Shown in pieces: positions 23,164 to 31,300 of a DNA stretch of 64,000 bases. The stretch covers positions 62,001-126,000 of the forward strand of contig NZ_SMKW01000001.1 in NCBI RefSeq assembly GCF_004348985.1, written 5' to 3'. Within the stretch, counting starts at the first letter, position 1; each line of letters starts with the position of its first letter. Position numbers and translations under genes: made by a program. The notes under the pieces are model-generated. The model ran no database searches. It worked only from the letters and a program-made list of their open reading frames with translations, and had not been told where the DNA came from. The DNA comes from Saccharopolyspora elongata. Lineage in GTDB: Bacteria > Actinomycetota > Actinomycetes > Mycobacteriales > Pseudonocardiaceae.

Positions 23164-24642
23164 ATGGTGCTGCCCGCTCTTCCGAATGTCGACCGCATGA
23201 AGCGGCGCATCCAATCCCCCGACTACCGCGACTGGCGGCGCAAGGTCGAAGACGTCTACGGCTGCCTGCACCCGGTCCGCCTGTCCGGGCTGTGGCAGAT
23301 CACCGACAAGACCACCGGCCAGGTCCTCACCCGCTCCGATGGCCGTCCGGCCGAGACCAGCGGGCACATCCTGTCCCCGTGCGGCAACCGCCGCGAATCG
23401 GTCTGCCCGGCCTGCTCCGACCGCTACGCCGCCGACGCCTTCCAGCTCATGCGCGCGGGCCTGTCCGGTGGCTCCAAGGGCGTGCCTGTGACGGTGTCCG
23501 ACAAGCCGCGTCTGTTCGTCACCCTCACGGCCCCGAGCTTCGGGCCGGTGCACAACCGCCGCCCCAACAACGGCAAGGCCCTGCCGTGCCGCTGCGGCCG
23601 CTACCACCACGAACACGACCCCCTGATCGGACAGCCCGTCGACCCCAGCACCTACGACTACACCGGGCACGTCCTGTGGCAGGCCCACTCCGGGAAGCTG
23701 TGGAACCGCTTCACTCAGAAGCTTCGTCGGTACCTCGCCCGCGCGGCCGGGCTCACCGACCGGAACTTCAAGGACCACGCCCGGCTGAGCTACGCCAAGG
23801 TCGCCGAGTTCCAGCGACGGGGGATCATCCACTTCCACGCCGTGATCCGCCTCGACGGCCCAGACGGCGCGGTCGACACCACCCCGGCATGGGGCACCGT
23901 TGAGCTCCTGGCCGACGCCGTGCGGGCCGCTCACGCCGACACCACGGTCGACTCGCCGGAGCTCGATGACGGCCAGGTGCTCACCTTCGCGTGGGGTGAT
24001 CAGGTCGACGTCCGCCCGATCCGCCCGGCCGACGCGCGCCGGTTCGAAGACGAGCACGGCACGATCAGTGATGACCGGATCTCTTCCTACGTGGCGAAGT
24101 ACGCCACCAAGGGCACTGGGAAGTCCGAAGCCGCTGACCGGCCGATCCGCTCCCGCACGCAGATCGAGTACCTGCGCACGACCGAGCACCACAAACAGAT
24201 CATGCGCACCGCGTGGGACCTCGGCGCCCCGGTGGCCTGCCCGGACTGCCACCCCGACGGCGAGCACCAGGCCGGCGGATGCGCCTGCGCCACGATCGAC
24301 CACTGCGCCCGCTGCGACAACGGCGGCTTGATCCCCGGGCCGTTCGATGAGCTCAACCTCCGGCGCTGGACCCACATGCTCGCCTTCCGGGGGCACTTCC
24401 TCTCGAAGTCGCGGGCCTACTCGACCACGTTCAAGCAGCTCCGCGAGGACCGGCAGATCTGGCGCTTTGAGCAGAACCTCGCCGAACTCGGTGTCGACGC
24501 CGATTCCGTGGCCGTGGTCAACCACTGGGACATGACCAGCGTCGGCCACCGCACCGCCGAGGAACGCGAGCTCGCCGCCGCCATCGCCGAACGCACCCGC
24601 CAAGCACGCAAGCAGAAGTACGCCAACGAAAGGACGGATTGA
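23164..24642 (+). CDS. repSA: RepSA-type rolling-circle replication initiator, 492 aa
   Basis: The catalytic HUH motif GIIHFHAV places His223 and His225. The downstream SSYVAKYATK gives Tyr309 with Lys312, the nicking motif of pSAM2/pIJ101-class Rep proteins. Cys-rich zinc regions flank it (ESVCPACSDRY near residue 78; PCRCGRYHHEH near 140; ACPDCHPDG, GGCACA and CARCDNG near 360-385). The enzyme nicks the dso of the excised circle and drives rolling-circle copying. ATG 23164 follows GGAGG. The gene ends 2 bp before xis. Confidence 0.9.
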   Translation: MVLPALPNVDRMKRRIQSPDYRDWRRKVEDVYGCLHPVRLSGLWQITDKTTGQVLTRSDGRPAETSGHILSPCGNRRESVCPACSDRYAADAFQLMRAGLSGGSKGVPVTVSDKPRLFVTLTAPSFGPVHNRRPNNGKALPCRCGRYHHEHDPLIGQPVDPSTYDYTGHVLWQAHSGKLWNRFTQKLRRYLARAAGLTDRNFKDHARLSYAKVAEFQRRGIIHFHAVIRLDGPDGAVDTTPAWGTVELLADAVRAAHADTTVDSPELDDGQVLTFAWGDQVDVRPIRPADARRFEDEHGTISDDRISSYVAKYATKGTGKSEAADRPIRSRTQIEYLRTTEHHKQIMRTAWDLGAPVACPDCHPDGEHQAGGCACATIDHCARCDNGGLIPGPFDELNLRRWTHMLAFRGHFLSKSRAYSTTFKQLREDRQIWRFEQNLAELGVDADSVAVVNHWDMTSVGHRTAEERELAAAIAERTRQARKQKYANERTD

Positions 24643-24644
24643 CC

Positions 24645-24824
24645 ATGAGCAAGCTGTGGGGAATCGACGACGTCTCCAACTATCTCGGTGTCCCGGTCGG
24701 CACCCTGTACCAGTGGCGCTCTCGGGGCTACGGCCCGGTCGGCCGAAAGATCGGCAAGTACGTCCGGTTCAAGCCTGACGACGTCGAGCGCTGGTTCGAC
24801 GCTCAGACTGAGGGGGTGGCCTGA
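24645..24824 (+). CDS. xis: Excisionase (MerR/AlpA-like winged helix), 59 aa
   Basis: The protein is a single small winged helix: WGIDDVSNYLGVPVGTLYQW, wing RSRGYGPVGRKIGKYVRF, ending DDVERWFDAQTEGVA. It follows repSA with two bases between and overlaps int by TGATG, the normal rep-xis-int order. Xis bends att DNA so that Int excises the element. Confidence 0.9.
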   Translation: MSKLWGIDDVSNYLGVPVGTLYQWRSRGYGPVGRKIGKYVRFKPDDVERWFDAQTEGVA

Positions 24825-26014
24825 TGGCAGGTCGGCTCCCGCTGCCGCTGGGTGGCATGGGTGAGATCTCGGTGAAGAAGGTCGGCAAGTCGTGGGCGGC
24901 TCGCGCCTGGTACCGGCGTGAGGACGGCACGTACGCCGATGTTCGCCGCCGGGGCAGGACCAAGGAACTGGCCAGGCAGGCGGTCCGGGACGCGGTCAAG
25001 AACCTGGCTCCGACGGTGTCCGCTGGTGCGGAAGTGACGGCGATGTCGTTGTTTGACGACGTCGCGCAGCTGTGGCTGAGCCAGTTCCGGACCGATGCCG
25101 AGGACGGGATCTTCTCGTTGGCGTCGTTGGACACCTACAGCGACGCCTACCGCAATCACGTCAAGCCCGCGCTGGGTCGCCTGCGGCTGTTCGAGGTGAA
25201 GACGTCGGTGGTCAACAAGCTGTGCCAGGCGAAGCTGAAGGCGCATAGCGTGAGTCTCGCCAAGCACGTCAAGGCCGTGGTCAGCCACATCATGATCTTC
25301 GCTATCAACGCGGAGGCGGTGGAGACGAACCCGGTCAAGGGGATCGCTCCGCTGACCGAGCGGCGAGCGAAGACCAAGCGCAAGAAGCCGCGGTCTCTGA
25401 CCCGGGAGAACGTGCTCGATCTGCTCGCGAAGCTGGACACCGACGAGGAGGCCCAGCGCCGGGACCTGCCTGACCTGGTGCGGTTCTTCATCGCCACCGG
25501 TGAGCGGTCCGGGGAAGCGCTCGGAGCCCGATGGGAGGATTTCGATCCCAAGGGCAAGAAGCTCCGCATGAGCGGCAACATCTTCCAGGCTCGCGGCAAG
25601 GGGACGGTCCGCAACGATGGCAAGTCCGAGACCGCGAAGCGTGACATCCCGTTGGCAGACTGGTGCGTGCAGATGCTCACGGAACGCCGCGCTGGGCTTG
25701 GCGCCGTCGCCCCGGACAGGCCGATCTTCACCAACACGAAGGGCGGCTACCTCAACGCCGCCAACGTGATCAACCGGACCTGGGTGCCGTTCCGCACGCG
25801 AGCCGGATACGAGTGGGTGACCTTCCACACACTCCGCAAGACGTTCGCCACCCTACTCGAAGAGGCCGGGCTGACCGCGCGTCAGGTGGCGGACCTGCTG
25901 GGGCACTCGCACGTGTCGATGACGCAGGACACCTACTTCGGCCGGGGGCAGGAGTCCCGCGCCGGAGCCGAGGCCCTGGCATTCCTGGACGACCCCGAGG
26001 AGCCCGCCTCGTAG
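24824..26014 (+). CDS. int: Tyrosine-type site-specific integrase, 396 aa
   Basis: An AP2-like arm-binding N-terminus (KSWAARAWYRREDGTYADVR) and a SAM-like core-binding domain (~75-170) precede the catalytic domain. It has Arg228 (ATGERSGEALGARW), His335 and Arg338 (HTLRKTF), His361 (LGHSHVS) and nucleophile Tyr371 (DTYFGRG). All catalytic residues are present. It lies 108 bp from attR in tRNA-Arg and should catalyse attP x attB recombination. The start overlaps the xis stop. Confidence 0.95.
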   Translation: MAGRLPLPLGGMGEISVKKVGKSWAARAWYRREDGTYADVRRRGRTKELARQAVRDAVKNLAPTVSAGAEVTAMSLFDDVAQLWLSQFRTDAEDGIFSLASLDTYSDAYRNHVKPALGRLRLFEVKTSVVNKLCQAKLKAHSVSLAKHVKAVVSHIMIFAINAEAVETNPVKGIAPLTERRAKTKRKKPRSLTRENVLDLLAKLDTDEEAQRRDLPDLVRFFIATGERSGEALGARWEDFDPKGKKLRMSGNIFQARGKGTVRNDGKSETAKRDIPLADWCVQMLTERRAGLGAVAPDRPIFTNTKGGYLNAANVINRTWVPFRTRAGYEWVTFHTLRKTFATLLEEAGLTARQVADLLGHSHVSMTQDTYFGRGQESRAGAEALAFLDDPEEPAS

Positions 26015-26024
26015 TCGAGGAAAG

Positions 26025-26044
26025 TTGGCAATTTATCGGCAACC
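26025..26044. repeat. Candidate integrase arm-type site, right
   Basis: TTGGCAATTTATCGGCAACC, 18/20 identical to 13747-13766, 11 bp after the int stop codon and 77 bp from attR. Confidence 0.55.
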
Positions 26045-26092
26045 TGGCCCCCGGGCGGCACGCGGCGGCCCAGCCATTCGACCCCTGAAAAA

Positions 26093-26122
26093 CAAGAAAC
26101 CCCCAGTTCAGGGGGTTTCTTG
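26093..26122 (-). terminator. Terminator of tRNA-Arg
   Basis: CAAGAAACCCCC pairs perfectly with GGGGGTTTCTTG around AGTTCA. On the minus strand the stem is followed by a T-run, a classic intrinsic terminator brought in by the element for the rebuilt tRNA gene. Confidence 0.85.
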
Positions 26123-26176
26123 CTGTCTCGACCAGACGTGCGCCCGAAGGGATTCGAACCCCTAACCTTCTGATCC
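26122..26176. repeat. attR: attR, 55-bp direct repeat
   Basis: Copy of attL. Here it forms the functional 3' half of tRNA-Arg, so integration replaced the native 3' end with the element's own copy. The native terminator copy lies outside at 13.55 kb. Confidence 0.92.
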
Positions 26177-26211
26177 GTAGTCAGATGCTCTATCCGTTGA
26201 GCTACGGGCGC
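26139..26211 (-). tRNA. tRNA-Arg(ACG)
   Basis: 73-nt cloverleaf without encoded CCA: acceptor GCGCCCG/CGGGCGC, anticodon stem TCTGA-(CTACGGA)-TCAGA with anticodon ACG, T-arm with TTCGAAT. It is the AICE attachment gene, still complete because attR supplies the 3' half. Confidence 0.95.
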
Positions 26212-26253
26212 GTCTTCAGTTTTGTGATCTCCACCTGACGGTGGAGGCCACAG

Positions 26254-26343
26254 CGGAGGCTCCGGGATTTGAACCCGGGAGGGGGCGTAACCCCCAACCG
26301 CATTAGCAGTGCGGCGCCATAGACCAGACTAGGCGAAGCCTCC
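26254..26343 (-). tRNA. tRNA-Ser(GCT)
   Basis: 90-nt class II tRNA: acceptor GGAGGCT/AGCCTCC with discriminator G, anticodon stem-loop CCGCA-(CTGCTAA)-TGCGG with GCT, and a long variable arm. It lies 42 bp upstream of tRNA-Arg on the same strand, so both may be cotranscribed. Confidence 0.95.
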
Positions 26344-26423
26344 CGGTAACCCTCGCGGCCACCGGAGAAAAGATTACACACCCCTCCGAACGGCCGAAAC
26401 AGGGGGGTCGGTTTTTCCGTCCG

Positions 26424-28418
26424 TCACCCGTTCAGGTCGGCACTGAGCTGCACGAACGGGTCCAGGGACGCCGGGTTCTGCAGGGCGTCGCGGCTGACCG
26501 CCCGCTCCGGCGGCGTGCCGGCGAGGATCTTCTTCACCGGAACCTCCAGCTTCTTGCCGTTGAGGGTGCGCGGCACCTCGTCGACGACGATGAACCGGTT
26601 CGGCACGTGTCGCGGCGAGAGCTCCGCGCGCAGCGCCGCCTTGAGCCGCGGCTTGACCTCGCCCAGCTCGGCGCGCTCGGCCAGCACCAGGAAGCACAGC
26701 AGCTCCCCCTCGGCCTCCCCTACACCCGAGGTGTCGATCACCAGCGAGTCGACGATCTCCTCGAAGCCCTCCACCACCCGGTAGAACTCCGCGGTGCCCA
26801 TCCGGACGCCGCCGCGGTTGAGGGTCGAGTCGCTGCGGCCGTAGATCACGAAGGTGCCGCGGTCGGTGAGCCGCACCCAGTCGCCGTGCCGCCACACCCC
26901 TGGGAACACGTCGAAGTACGCCTCGCGCAGCCGGGAGCCATCCGGGTCGTTCCAGAAGAACACCGGCATCGTCGGCATCGGCTTGGTCAGCACCAGCTCG
27001 CCGACCTCGTCGTGCAGCTCCCGGCCGTGCTCGTCGTAGGAGGCGACCGCCGCGCCGAGCAGCGCGCAGGAGATCTCGCCCAGCCACACCGGCACATCCG
27101 GCGCGGCGCCCACGAACGCGGTGCACAGGTCGGTGCCGCCGGAGACGCTGGCGATCTGCACGTCCTCGCCGACCGCGTCGGCCACCCAGCGGAAGCCGTC
27201 GGTGGTCAGCGGCGCCCCGGTCGAGCCGACCGTGCGCAGCGCGGACAGGTCGAAGGCGTCCCCCGGGCGCAGGCCGCGCTTCAGGCAGCTCTGGATGAAC
27301 GGCGCCGACGTGCCGAAGTAGTCCACCCGGTGCCGGGCCGCCAGTTCCCACAGCGCCGACAGCGACGGGTAGCCCGGGCTGCCGTCGTACAGCACCAGGG
27401 TCGCGCCGTTCAGCAGGCCGCCGACCAGGAAGTTCCACATCATCCAGCCGGTCGTGGTAAACCAGAAGAACCGGTCGCCCGGGCCGAGGTCGCAGTGCAG
27501 GCCGATGGCCTTGAGGTGCTCCAGCACCATGCCGCCGTGGCCGTGCACGATGCCCTTCGGCAGGCCGGTGGTGCCCGAGGAGTACAGCACCCACAGCGGG
27601 TGGTCGAACGGCACCGGGTCGAACTCCAGCGGCGCGCCGCGGTGCCGCGCGAGCAGGTCGTCCCAGCCGATGGCGCCTGGTAGTCCGGCCGCCTCGCCGA
27701 GGTAGTCGACCAGCACCGTGTCGACCAGTCCCGGCATCGCCTCGCGCAGTCGATCCACAGTGGATCGAATATCGAAAGTCCTTCCGCCGTAGCAATATCC
27801 GTCGACCCCGATCAGCACCTTGGGCTCGATCTGCACGAAGCGGTCCGCGATCGCCCGCGCGCCGAAGTCCGGCGAGCACGACGACCAGGTCGCGCCGAGG
27901 CTCGCCGCGGCGAGGAAGGCCACCAGCGTCTCGGGGCAGTTCGGCGCCAACGCCACGACGCGGTCGCCGGCCTGCACGCCCAGCTCCGCGAGGCCCGCCC
28001 GCGCGGCGGCCACCCGTGCCCTCAGCTCGCCGTAGGTGATCTCCTCGCCGCGGCCGTCCTCGCGGGCGAAGATCACCGCCAGGTCGTCGTCCGCCTTGCC
28101 CGCGCCGTCGCGGAGAGCGTGCTCGGCGTAGTTCAGGGTGGCGCCGGGGAACCACTGCGCGCCGGGCATGACCTCGGCGACCAGGACCTGCTCGGCGCGG
28201 TCGTGGAAGCGGACGTCGAAGAACTCCGCCACCGCCGACCAGAAGGCGGTCAGATCCGACACCGACCACTGCCACAGCGCCCGGTAGTCGGCCAGGTCGA
28301 TGCCGCGTTCGGTGTGCAACCACTCGCGGAACGCGGTCATCCGGCTCGCGGCCACGCGTTCCGGGCTGGGCCGCCACAACAGCTCGGGAACCTGCTCGGG
28401 ATCGGTGCTCGGTGCCAT
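26424..28418 (-). CDS. aacS: Acetoacetyl-CoA synthetase, 664 aa
   Basis: An ANL-superfamily adenylating enzyme of the expected length. Visible features are LLWRPSPERVAASRMTAFRE at the N-terminus, the ATP-binding loop LYSSGTTGLPKGIVHGHGG, a hinge with YGRSDSTLNRGGVRMGTAEF, and the C-terminal lysine region RTLNGKKLEVPVKKIL. The acetoacetate branch is suggested by the N-terminal W-P-E-R extension and overall similarity. It activates acetoacetate with CoA and ATP for isoprenoid, lipid or polyhydroxyalkanoate use. ATG 28418. A terminator hairpin separates it from the upstream DLH gene, so it has its own promoter. Confidence 0.92.
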   Translation of the reverse strand: MAPSTDPEQVPELLWRPSPERVAASRMTAFREWLHTERGIDLADYRALWQWSVSDLTAFWSAVAEFFDVRFHDRAEQVLVAEVMPGAQWFPGATLNYAEHALRDGAGKADDDLAVIFAREDGRGEEITYGELRARVAAARAGLAELGVQAGDRVVALAPNCPETLVAFLAAASLGATWSSCSPDFGARAIADRFVQIEPKVLIGVDGYCYGGRTFDIRSTVDRLREAMPGLVDTVLVDYLGEAAGLPGAIGWDDLLARHRGAPLEFDPVPFDHPLWVLYSSGTTGLPKGIVHGHGGMVLEHLKAIGLHCDLGPGDRFFWFTTTGWMMWNFLVGGLLNGATLVLYDGSPGYPSLSALWELAARHRVDYFGTSAPFIQSCLKRGLRPGDAFDLSALRTVGSTGAPLTTDGFRWVADAVGEDVQIASVSGGTDLCTAFVGAAPDVPVWLGEISCALLGAAVASYDEHGRELHDEVGELVLTKPMPTMPVFFWNDPDGSRLREAYFDVFPGVWRHGDWVRLTDRGTFVIYGRSDSTLNRGGVRMGTAEFYRVVEGFEEIVDSLVIDTSGVGEAEGELLCFLVLAERAELGEVKPRLKAALRAELSPRHVPNRFIVVDEVPRTLNGKKLEVPVKKILAGTPPERAVSRDALQNPASLDPFVQLSADLNG

Positions 28419-28470
28419 GGCCTTTCATAACCCACCGAGGCCGGGTTCAGCCAGCCGTCGACGCCGCTGA

Positions 28471-28492
28471 GCTGCCGGTTCGCACCGGCAGC
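28471..28492 (-). terminator. GCTGCCGGT/ACCGGCAGC hairpin
   Basis: Perfect nine-base arms with a TCGC loop, 18 bp past the end of the minus-strand DLH-like gene. Confidence 0.75.
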
Positions 28493-28509
28493 CCCAGGCG
28501 TCACCAGCG

Positions 28510-29211
28510 TCACCGCAGGTGGAGGTCCAGCCAGTTGCGGGCCCGGCGCCACGCCTCCGCCGCCGCTTCCGCGTCGCGGTCGAAGCGGTGCCCGGCGCCC
28601 TCGTAGCGGACCACGTCGCTCACCGCCGGCGCGGCATCGGTGACCTCGCGGAGCTTCTCGACCTCGCCGGCCTCGATCTCGTCGTTGTCGCCGTACAGGC
28701 CCAGCCACGGACAGGAAAGCTCGCCGGCGATCTCCACCAGCGGCGGCAGCCCGGCCGACAGCGGTTCGAGGATGCCGTGCCCGCCAACGCTCACCGCAGC
28801 ACCCACGGTGCGGCTGGCCGCCACCACCAGCGCCGCCGAACCGCCGATGTCGAACCCGATGACGCCCTGCCGGTCGGCCGGCACGCCGCGGTCGGAGAGC
28901 CAGAGGAACGACGCGTCGGTGTCGGCCAAGATCGTGTCACCGGAGAGGCGTTGCACCTGGTCAAGCACGTGTTCGTCCGGGTGGTGGTCGTGGAACTCGT
29001 CGGTGCCGTCGCGGTGGTAGAGGTGCGGCACGACGGTGAGCCAGCCTTCCTCGGCGAGGGCGCTGCTCAACCGGCGCACCCGCTCCGTGACACCACGGGC
29101 CTCGTGCAGGACGACGAGCCCGCCGCGTACCACGGTGTCCGGTTCAGCGATGGTGAGCCGGAGTTGCGTGCCGTCGGTGAGCGCAAGCGTCTCGGTCCGG
29201 GTTTGGGTCAT
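28510..29211 (-). CDS. Dienelactone hydrolase-family protein with Asp at the nucleophile, 233 aa
   Basis: An alpha/beta-hydrolase of DLH length. The strand GLVVLHEARGVTERVRRLSS carries the Glu37 of the DLH fold, and the C-terminal EGAGHRFDRDAEAAAEAWRR supplies the His. At the nucleophile elbow the sequence is IGFDIGGSAALV, with Asp121 where active dienelactone hydrolases have Cys (GFCxGG). The triad is therefore altered; the protein may be a non-enzyme or use Asp like haloalkane dehalogenases. ATG 29211 is the family start. It is transcribed toward aacS but separated by a hairpin. Confidence 0.82.
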   Translation of the reverse strand: MTQTRTETLALTDGTQLRLTIAEPDTVVRGGLVVLHEARGVTERVRRLSSALAEEGWLTVVPHLYHRDGTDEFHDHHPDEHVLDQVQRLSGDTILADTDASFLWLSDRGVPADRQGVIGFDIGGSAALVVAASRTVGAAVSVGGHGILEPLSAGLPPLVEIAGELSCPWLGLYGDNDEIEAGEVEKLREVTDAAPAVSDVVRYEGAGHRFDRDAEAAAEAWRRARNWLDLHLR

Positions 29212-29474
29212 GCCGTGCAGGTAATCACGCCGAAGTGAACATGAGTCAACGACTTCAACCGGTCGGACGAGTGAATTCAACGGATGGTCACCAATATGAG
29301 GCACCCGATTGGGCCATCCGCAGCACACCCCCATCCGTGAACCTCGTCACGCGCACAACTTGCACAGTCCCCAGCGCTCATCGGCCACTCCCGCTGCACA
29401 AAATGACCCGTGCCGCCAAATCCTCGCTCAGGAGCGTTAACGTCCAGGTGACCGACCTGAGCTAGGAGTCGTAA

Positions 29475-30536
29475 ATGACCGTGCGCACTCGTGCCGACCT
29501 CGACAAGTTGCCCGCTTATGTCGCGGGTCGCACCATCCCCGGCTCGATCAAGCTCGCCAGCAACGAGGTTTCCGAGGGCCCGCTGCCCAGCGCGGTGGCG
29601 GCGATCAACCAGGCCGCCGGCGAGGTGCACCGCTACCCGGACATGGGCGTCGGGCTGCTGACCGAAGCGCTGGCCGCGCGGTTCGACGTGGATCCGGAGC
29701 GGATCGCCGTCGGCTGCGGTTCCGTCGCGCTGTGCGAGCAGCTGGTGCAGGCCACCTGCACCGCCGAGGACGAGGTCATCTTCCCGTGGCGGTCGTTCGA
29801 GGCCTACCCGATCATCACGCACGTCGTGGGCGCCAAGCAGGTGCGGGTGCCGCTGACCGCCGGGCACGCGCTGGACCTGGAGGCGATGCTCGCCGCGATC
29901 ACCCCGGCCACCCGGCTGATGTTCGTGTGCACGCCGAACAACCCGACCGGCACGCTGCTGCGGCGGGCCGAGCTGGAGGCGTTCCTGGACCGGGTGCCAT
30001 CGGACGTGCTGGTGGTGCTCGACGAGGCGTACTTCGAGTTCGTCAGCGACCCGGACGGCCCGGACGGCGTCGAGATCGCGAAGCAGCGCGAGAACGTCGC
30101 GTCGATGCGGACCTTCTCCAAGGCCTACGGCCTCGCCGGGCTGCGCGTCGGCTACACCGTCGCGCCGCCGGAGGTCGCGGCCGCGCTGCGGAAGGTGTCC
30201 ATCCCGTTCAGCGTCAACGCGCTCGCCCAGGTCGCGGCGATCGCTTCGCTGGAGGCGCAGGACGAGCTGCGGAAGCGGTGCGCGAACGTGATCGCCGAGC
30301 GGGAGAGGGTGCACCGCGAGCTGGTGGCCATCGGTTACGAGGTGCCCGAAACGCAGGCGAACTTCGTGTGGCTGCCGCTGGGCGAGCGCACCACCGAGTT
30401 CAACGAGCACTGCCTGGAGAACCGGGTCGTGGTCCGCGCCTTCGTCGGGGAGGGTGCGCGGGTCACCATCGGTCAGCCGGAGGAGAACGACGCGTTCCTG
30501 GCCGCGGCCCGCTCGTTCGGCCGGATCGGCGGCTGA
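29475..30536 (+). CDS. pat: Class I/II aminotransferase, HisC/Pat type, 353 aa
   Basis: Fold-type I PLP enzyme. It has the N-terminal LASNEVSEGPLPSAVAAINQ, CTPNNPTGT around 152-160, PLP contact VLDEAYFEF near 182-190, and the Schiff-base Lys216 in MRTFSKAYGLAGLRVGY. Length and the LASNE start fit histidinol-phosphate or aromatic aminotransferases. Lack of other his genes nearby favours the putative phenylalanine aminotransferase (Pat) branch. It transfers an amino group between aromatic or imidazole keto acids and glutamate. A perfect hairpin follows, so it is monocistronic. Confidence 0.88.
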   Translation: MTVRTRADLDKLPAYVAGRTIPGSIKLASNEVSEGPLPSAVAAINQAAGEVHRYPDMGVGLLTEALAARFDVDPERIAVGCGSVALCEQLVQATCTAEDEVIFPWRSFEAYPIITHVVGAKQVRVPLTAGHALDLEAMLAAITPATRLMFVCTPNNPTGTLLRRAELEAFLDRVPSDVLVVLDEAYFEFVSDPDGPDGVEIAKQRENVASMRTFSKAYGLAGLRVGYTVAPPEVAAALRKVSIPFSVNALAQVAAIASLEAQDELRKRCANVIAERERVHRELVAIGYEVPETQANFVWLPLGERTTEFNEHCLENRVVVRAFVGEGARVTIGQPEENDAFLAAARSFGRIGG

Positions 30537-30568
30537 CCGGAACTTCCCGGTACGGCTGGAAGAACAGC

Positions 30569-30614
30569 GGTGGTGCCCGACGAAGAGAGGGGGAGTACTT
30601 CGTCGGGCACCACC
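30569..30614 (+). terminator. Strong hairpin after the aminotransferase
   Basis: Seventeen-base perfect arms (30569-30585 GGTGGTGCCCGACGAAG; 30598-30614) around a 12-base loop, 32 bp after the stop codon. Confidence 0.85.
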
Positions 30615-30767
30615 ACCGGGGGTGTGATCGTTTGAGCCGAAACGACCACGTGGAGTGCGTAGTGATCTACGCAGCACCGGAATCTAGTGCTGATCAACCG
30701 GAACGGGCCAGCCGACGACTTAGGCATGTACCCATTCGAGTGAAATAAACCAATCGGTCGGATGATC

Positions 30768-31250
30768 TCAGCCCGTAACGGCGTGGTGCCCGCGGACGGC
30801 GACGGGGGTCGGTGCGGTCGGCAGGGGCTTGGCCGTCGGCACCCTCTCGATCGGCCGCGGGGTCGACCCGCCGGGGTCGCAGCCGAGTCCGCCACCGGGG
30901 CCACCGGGGTTGCGGACGCCAGGAGAGCCGTTCCCGCCGGGCCCGCCGGGAACGCCCGGCGGGCAGGGCTCAGGGGTGGGGGTGTGCGGCTTCGGCTGCT
31001 CGGGGACGGTCGGGTGGTCCACGATCGGCGCGTTGACGCAGTCGTTGGCCTGCGGCGACAGGATCGGCACCACGGCGCCGAGCACCGCGATGTTGTTGCC
31101 GCACAGCTGGATCGGCAGCACGCTCAGGTTGTTGTCGTTGCCGATGTTGATGCCGTCGTTGTCGGCGCTGTCCGCGAAGGCCGGCGCGGTGCCGGCCAGG
31201 ATCCCGGTGCCGGCGGCGAAAATCCCGGCGAGGCAAGCCGTCTTGCGCAT
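30768..31250 (-). CDS. Chaplin-like secreted protein with collagen-like tail, 160 aa
   Basis: A Sec signal peptide (MRKTACLAGIFAAGTGILAG, ending APAFA near residue 26) leads into a chaplin/rodlin-type domain: DNDGINIGNDNNLSVLPIQL then Cys50, GNNIAVLGAVVPILSPQAND and Cys71-VN. The spacing of the two Cys and the Asn/Val-rich strands are those of chaplins, amyloid-forming proteins that coat aerial hyphae. Unusually, ~85 further residues follow, first Pro/Thr-rich, then Gly-Pro repeats (GVPGGPGGNGSPG). No sortase LAXTG signal. RBS AGGAAG precedes ATG 31250. Confidence 0.8.
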   Translation of the reverse strand: MRKTACLAGIFAAGTGILAGTAPAFADSADNDGINIGNDNNLSVLPIQLCGNNIAVLGAVVPILSPQANDCVNAPIVDHPTVPEQPKPHTPTPEPCPPGVPGGPGGNGSPGVRNPGGPGGGLGCDPGGSTPRPIERVPTAKPLPTAPTPVAVRGHHAVTG

Positions 31251-31300
31251 ACTTCGCACTTCCTTTTCTGTCGTACTTCGGGGGATTCCACCCGCGGCGA

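Larger units (their letters stand above)
13575..26176 (+). mobile_element. Integrated AICE (pSAM2/pSE-type), 12.6 kb
   Basis: The unit is bounded by the 55-bp attL/attR repeat in tRNA-Arg and contains every AICE module: GntR repressor with target gene, TraSA DNA translocase, SpdB-like spread proteins, RepSA rolling-circle initiator, excisionase and tyrosine integrase next to attR. No module is visibly broken, so it looks able to excise, replicate and transfer as double-stranded DNA between mycelia. Cargo includes a family 2 glycosyltransferase, a GGDEF protein and about a dozen very small ORFs. Confidence 0.93.

Noticed and set aside
22561-24603. 680-codon antisense frame over spdB/repSA
   Set aside because: Translation is Val/Gly/Arg-rich without any fold; the sense strand carries RepSA with all catalytic motifs.
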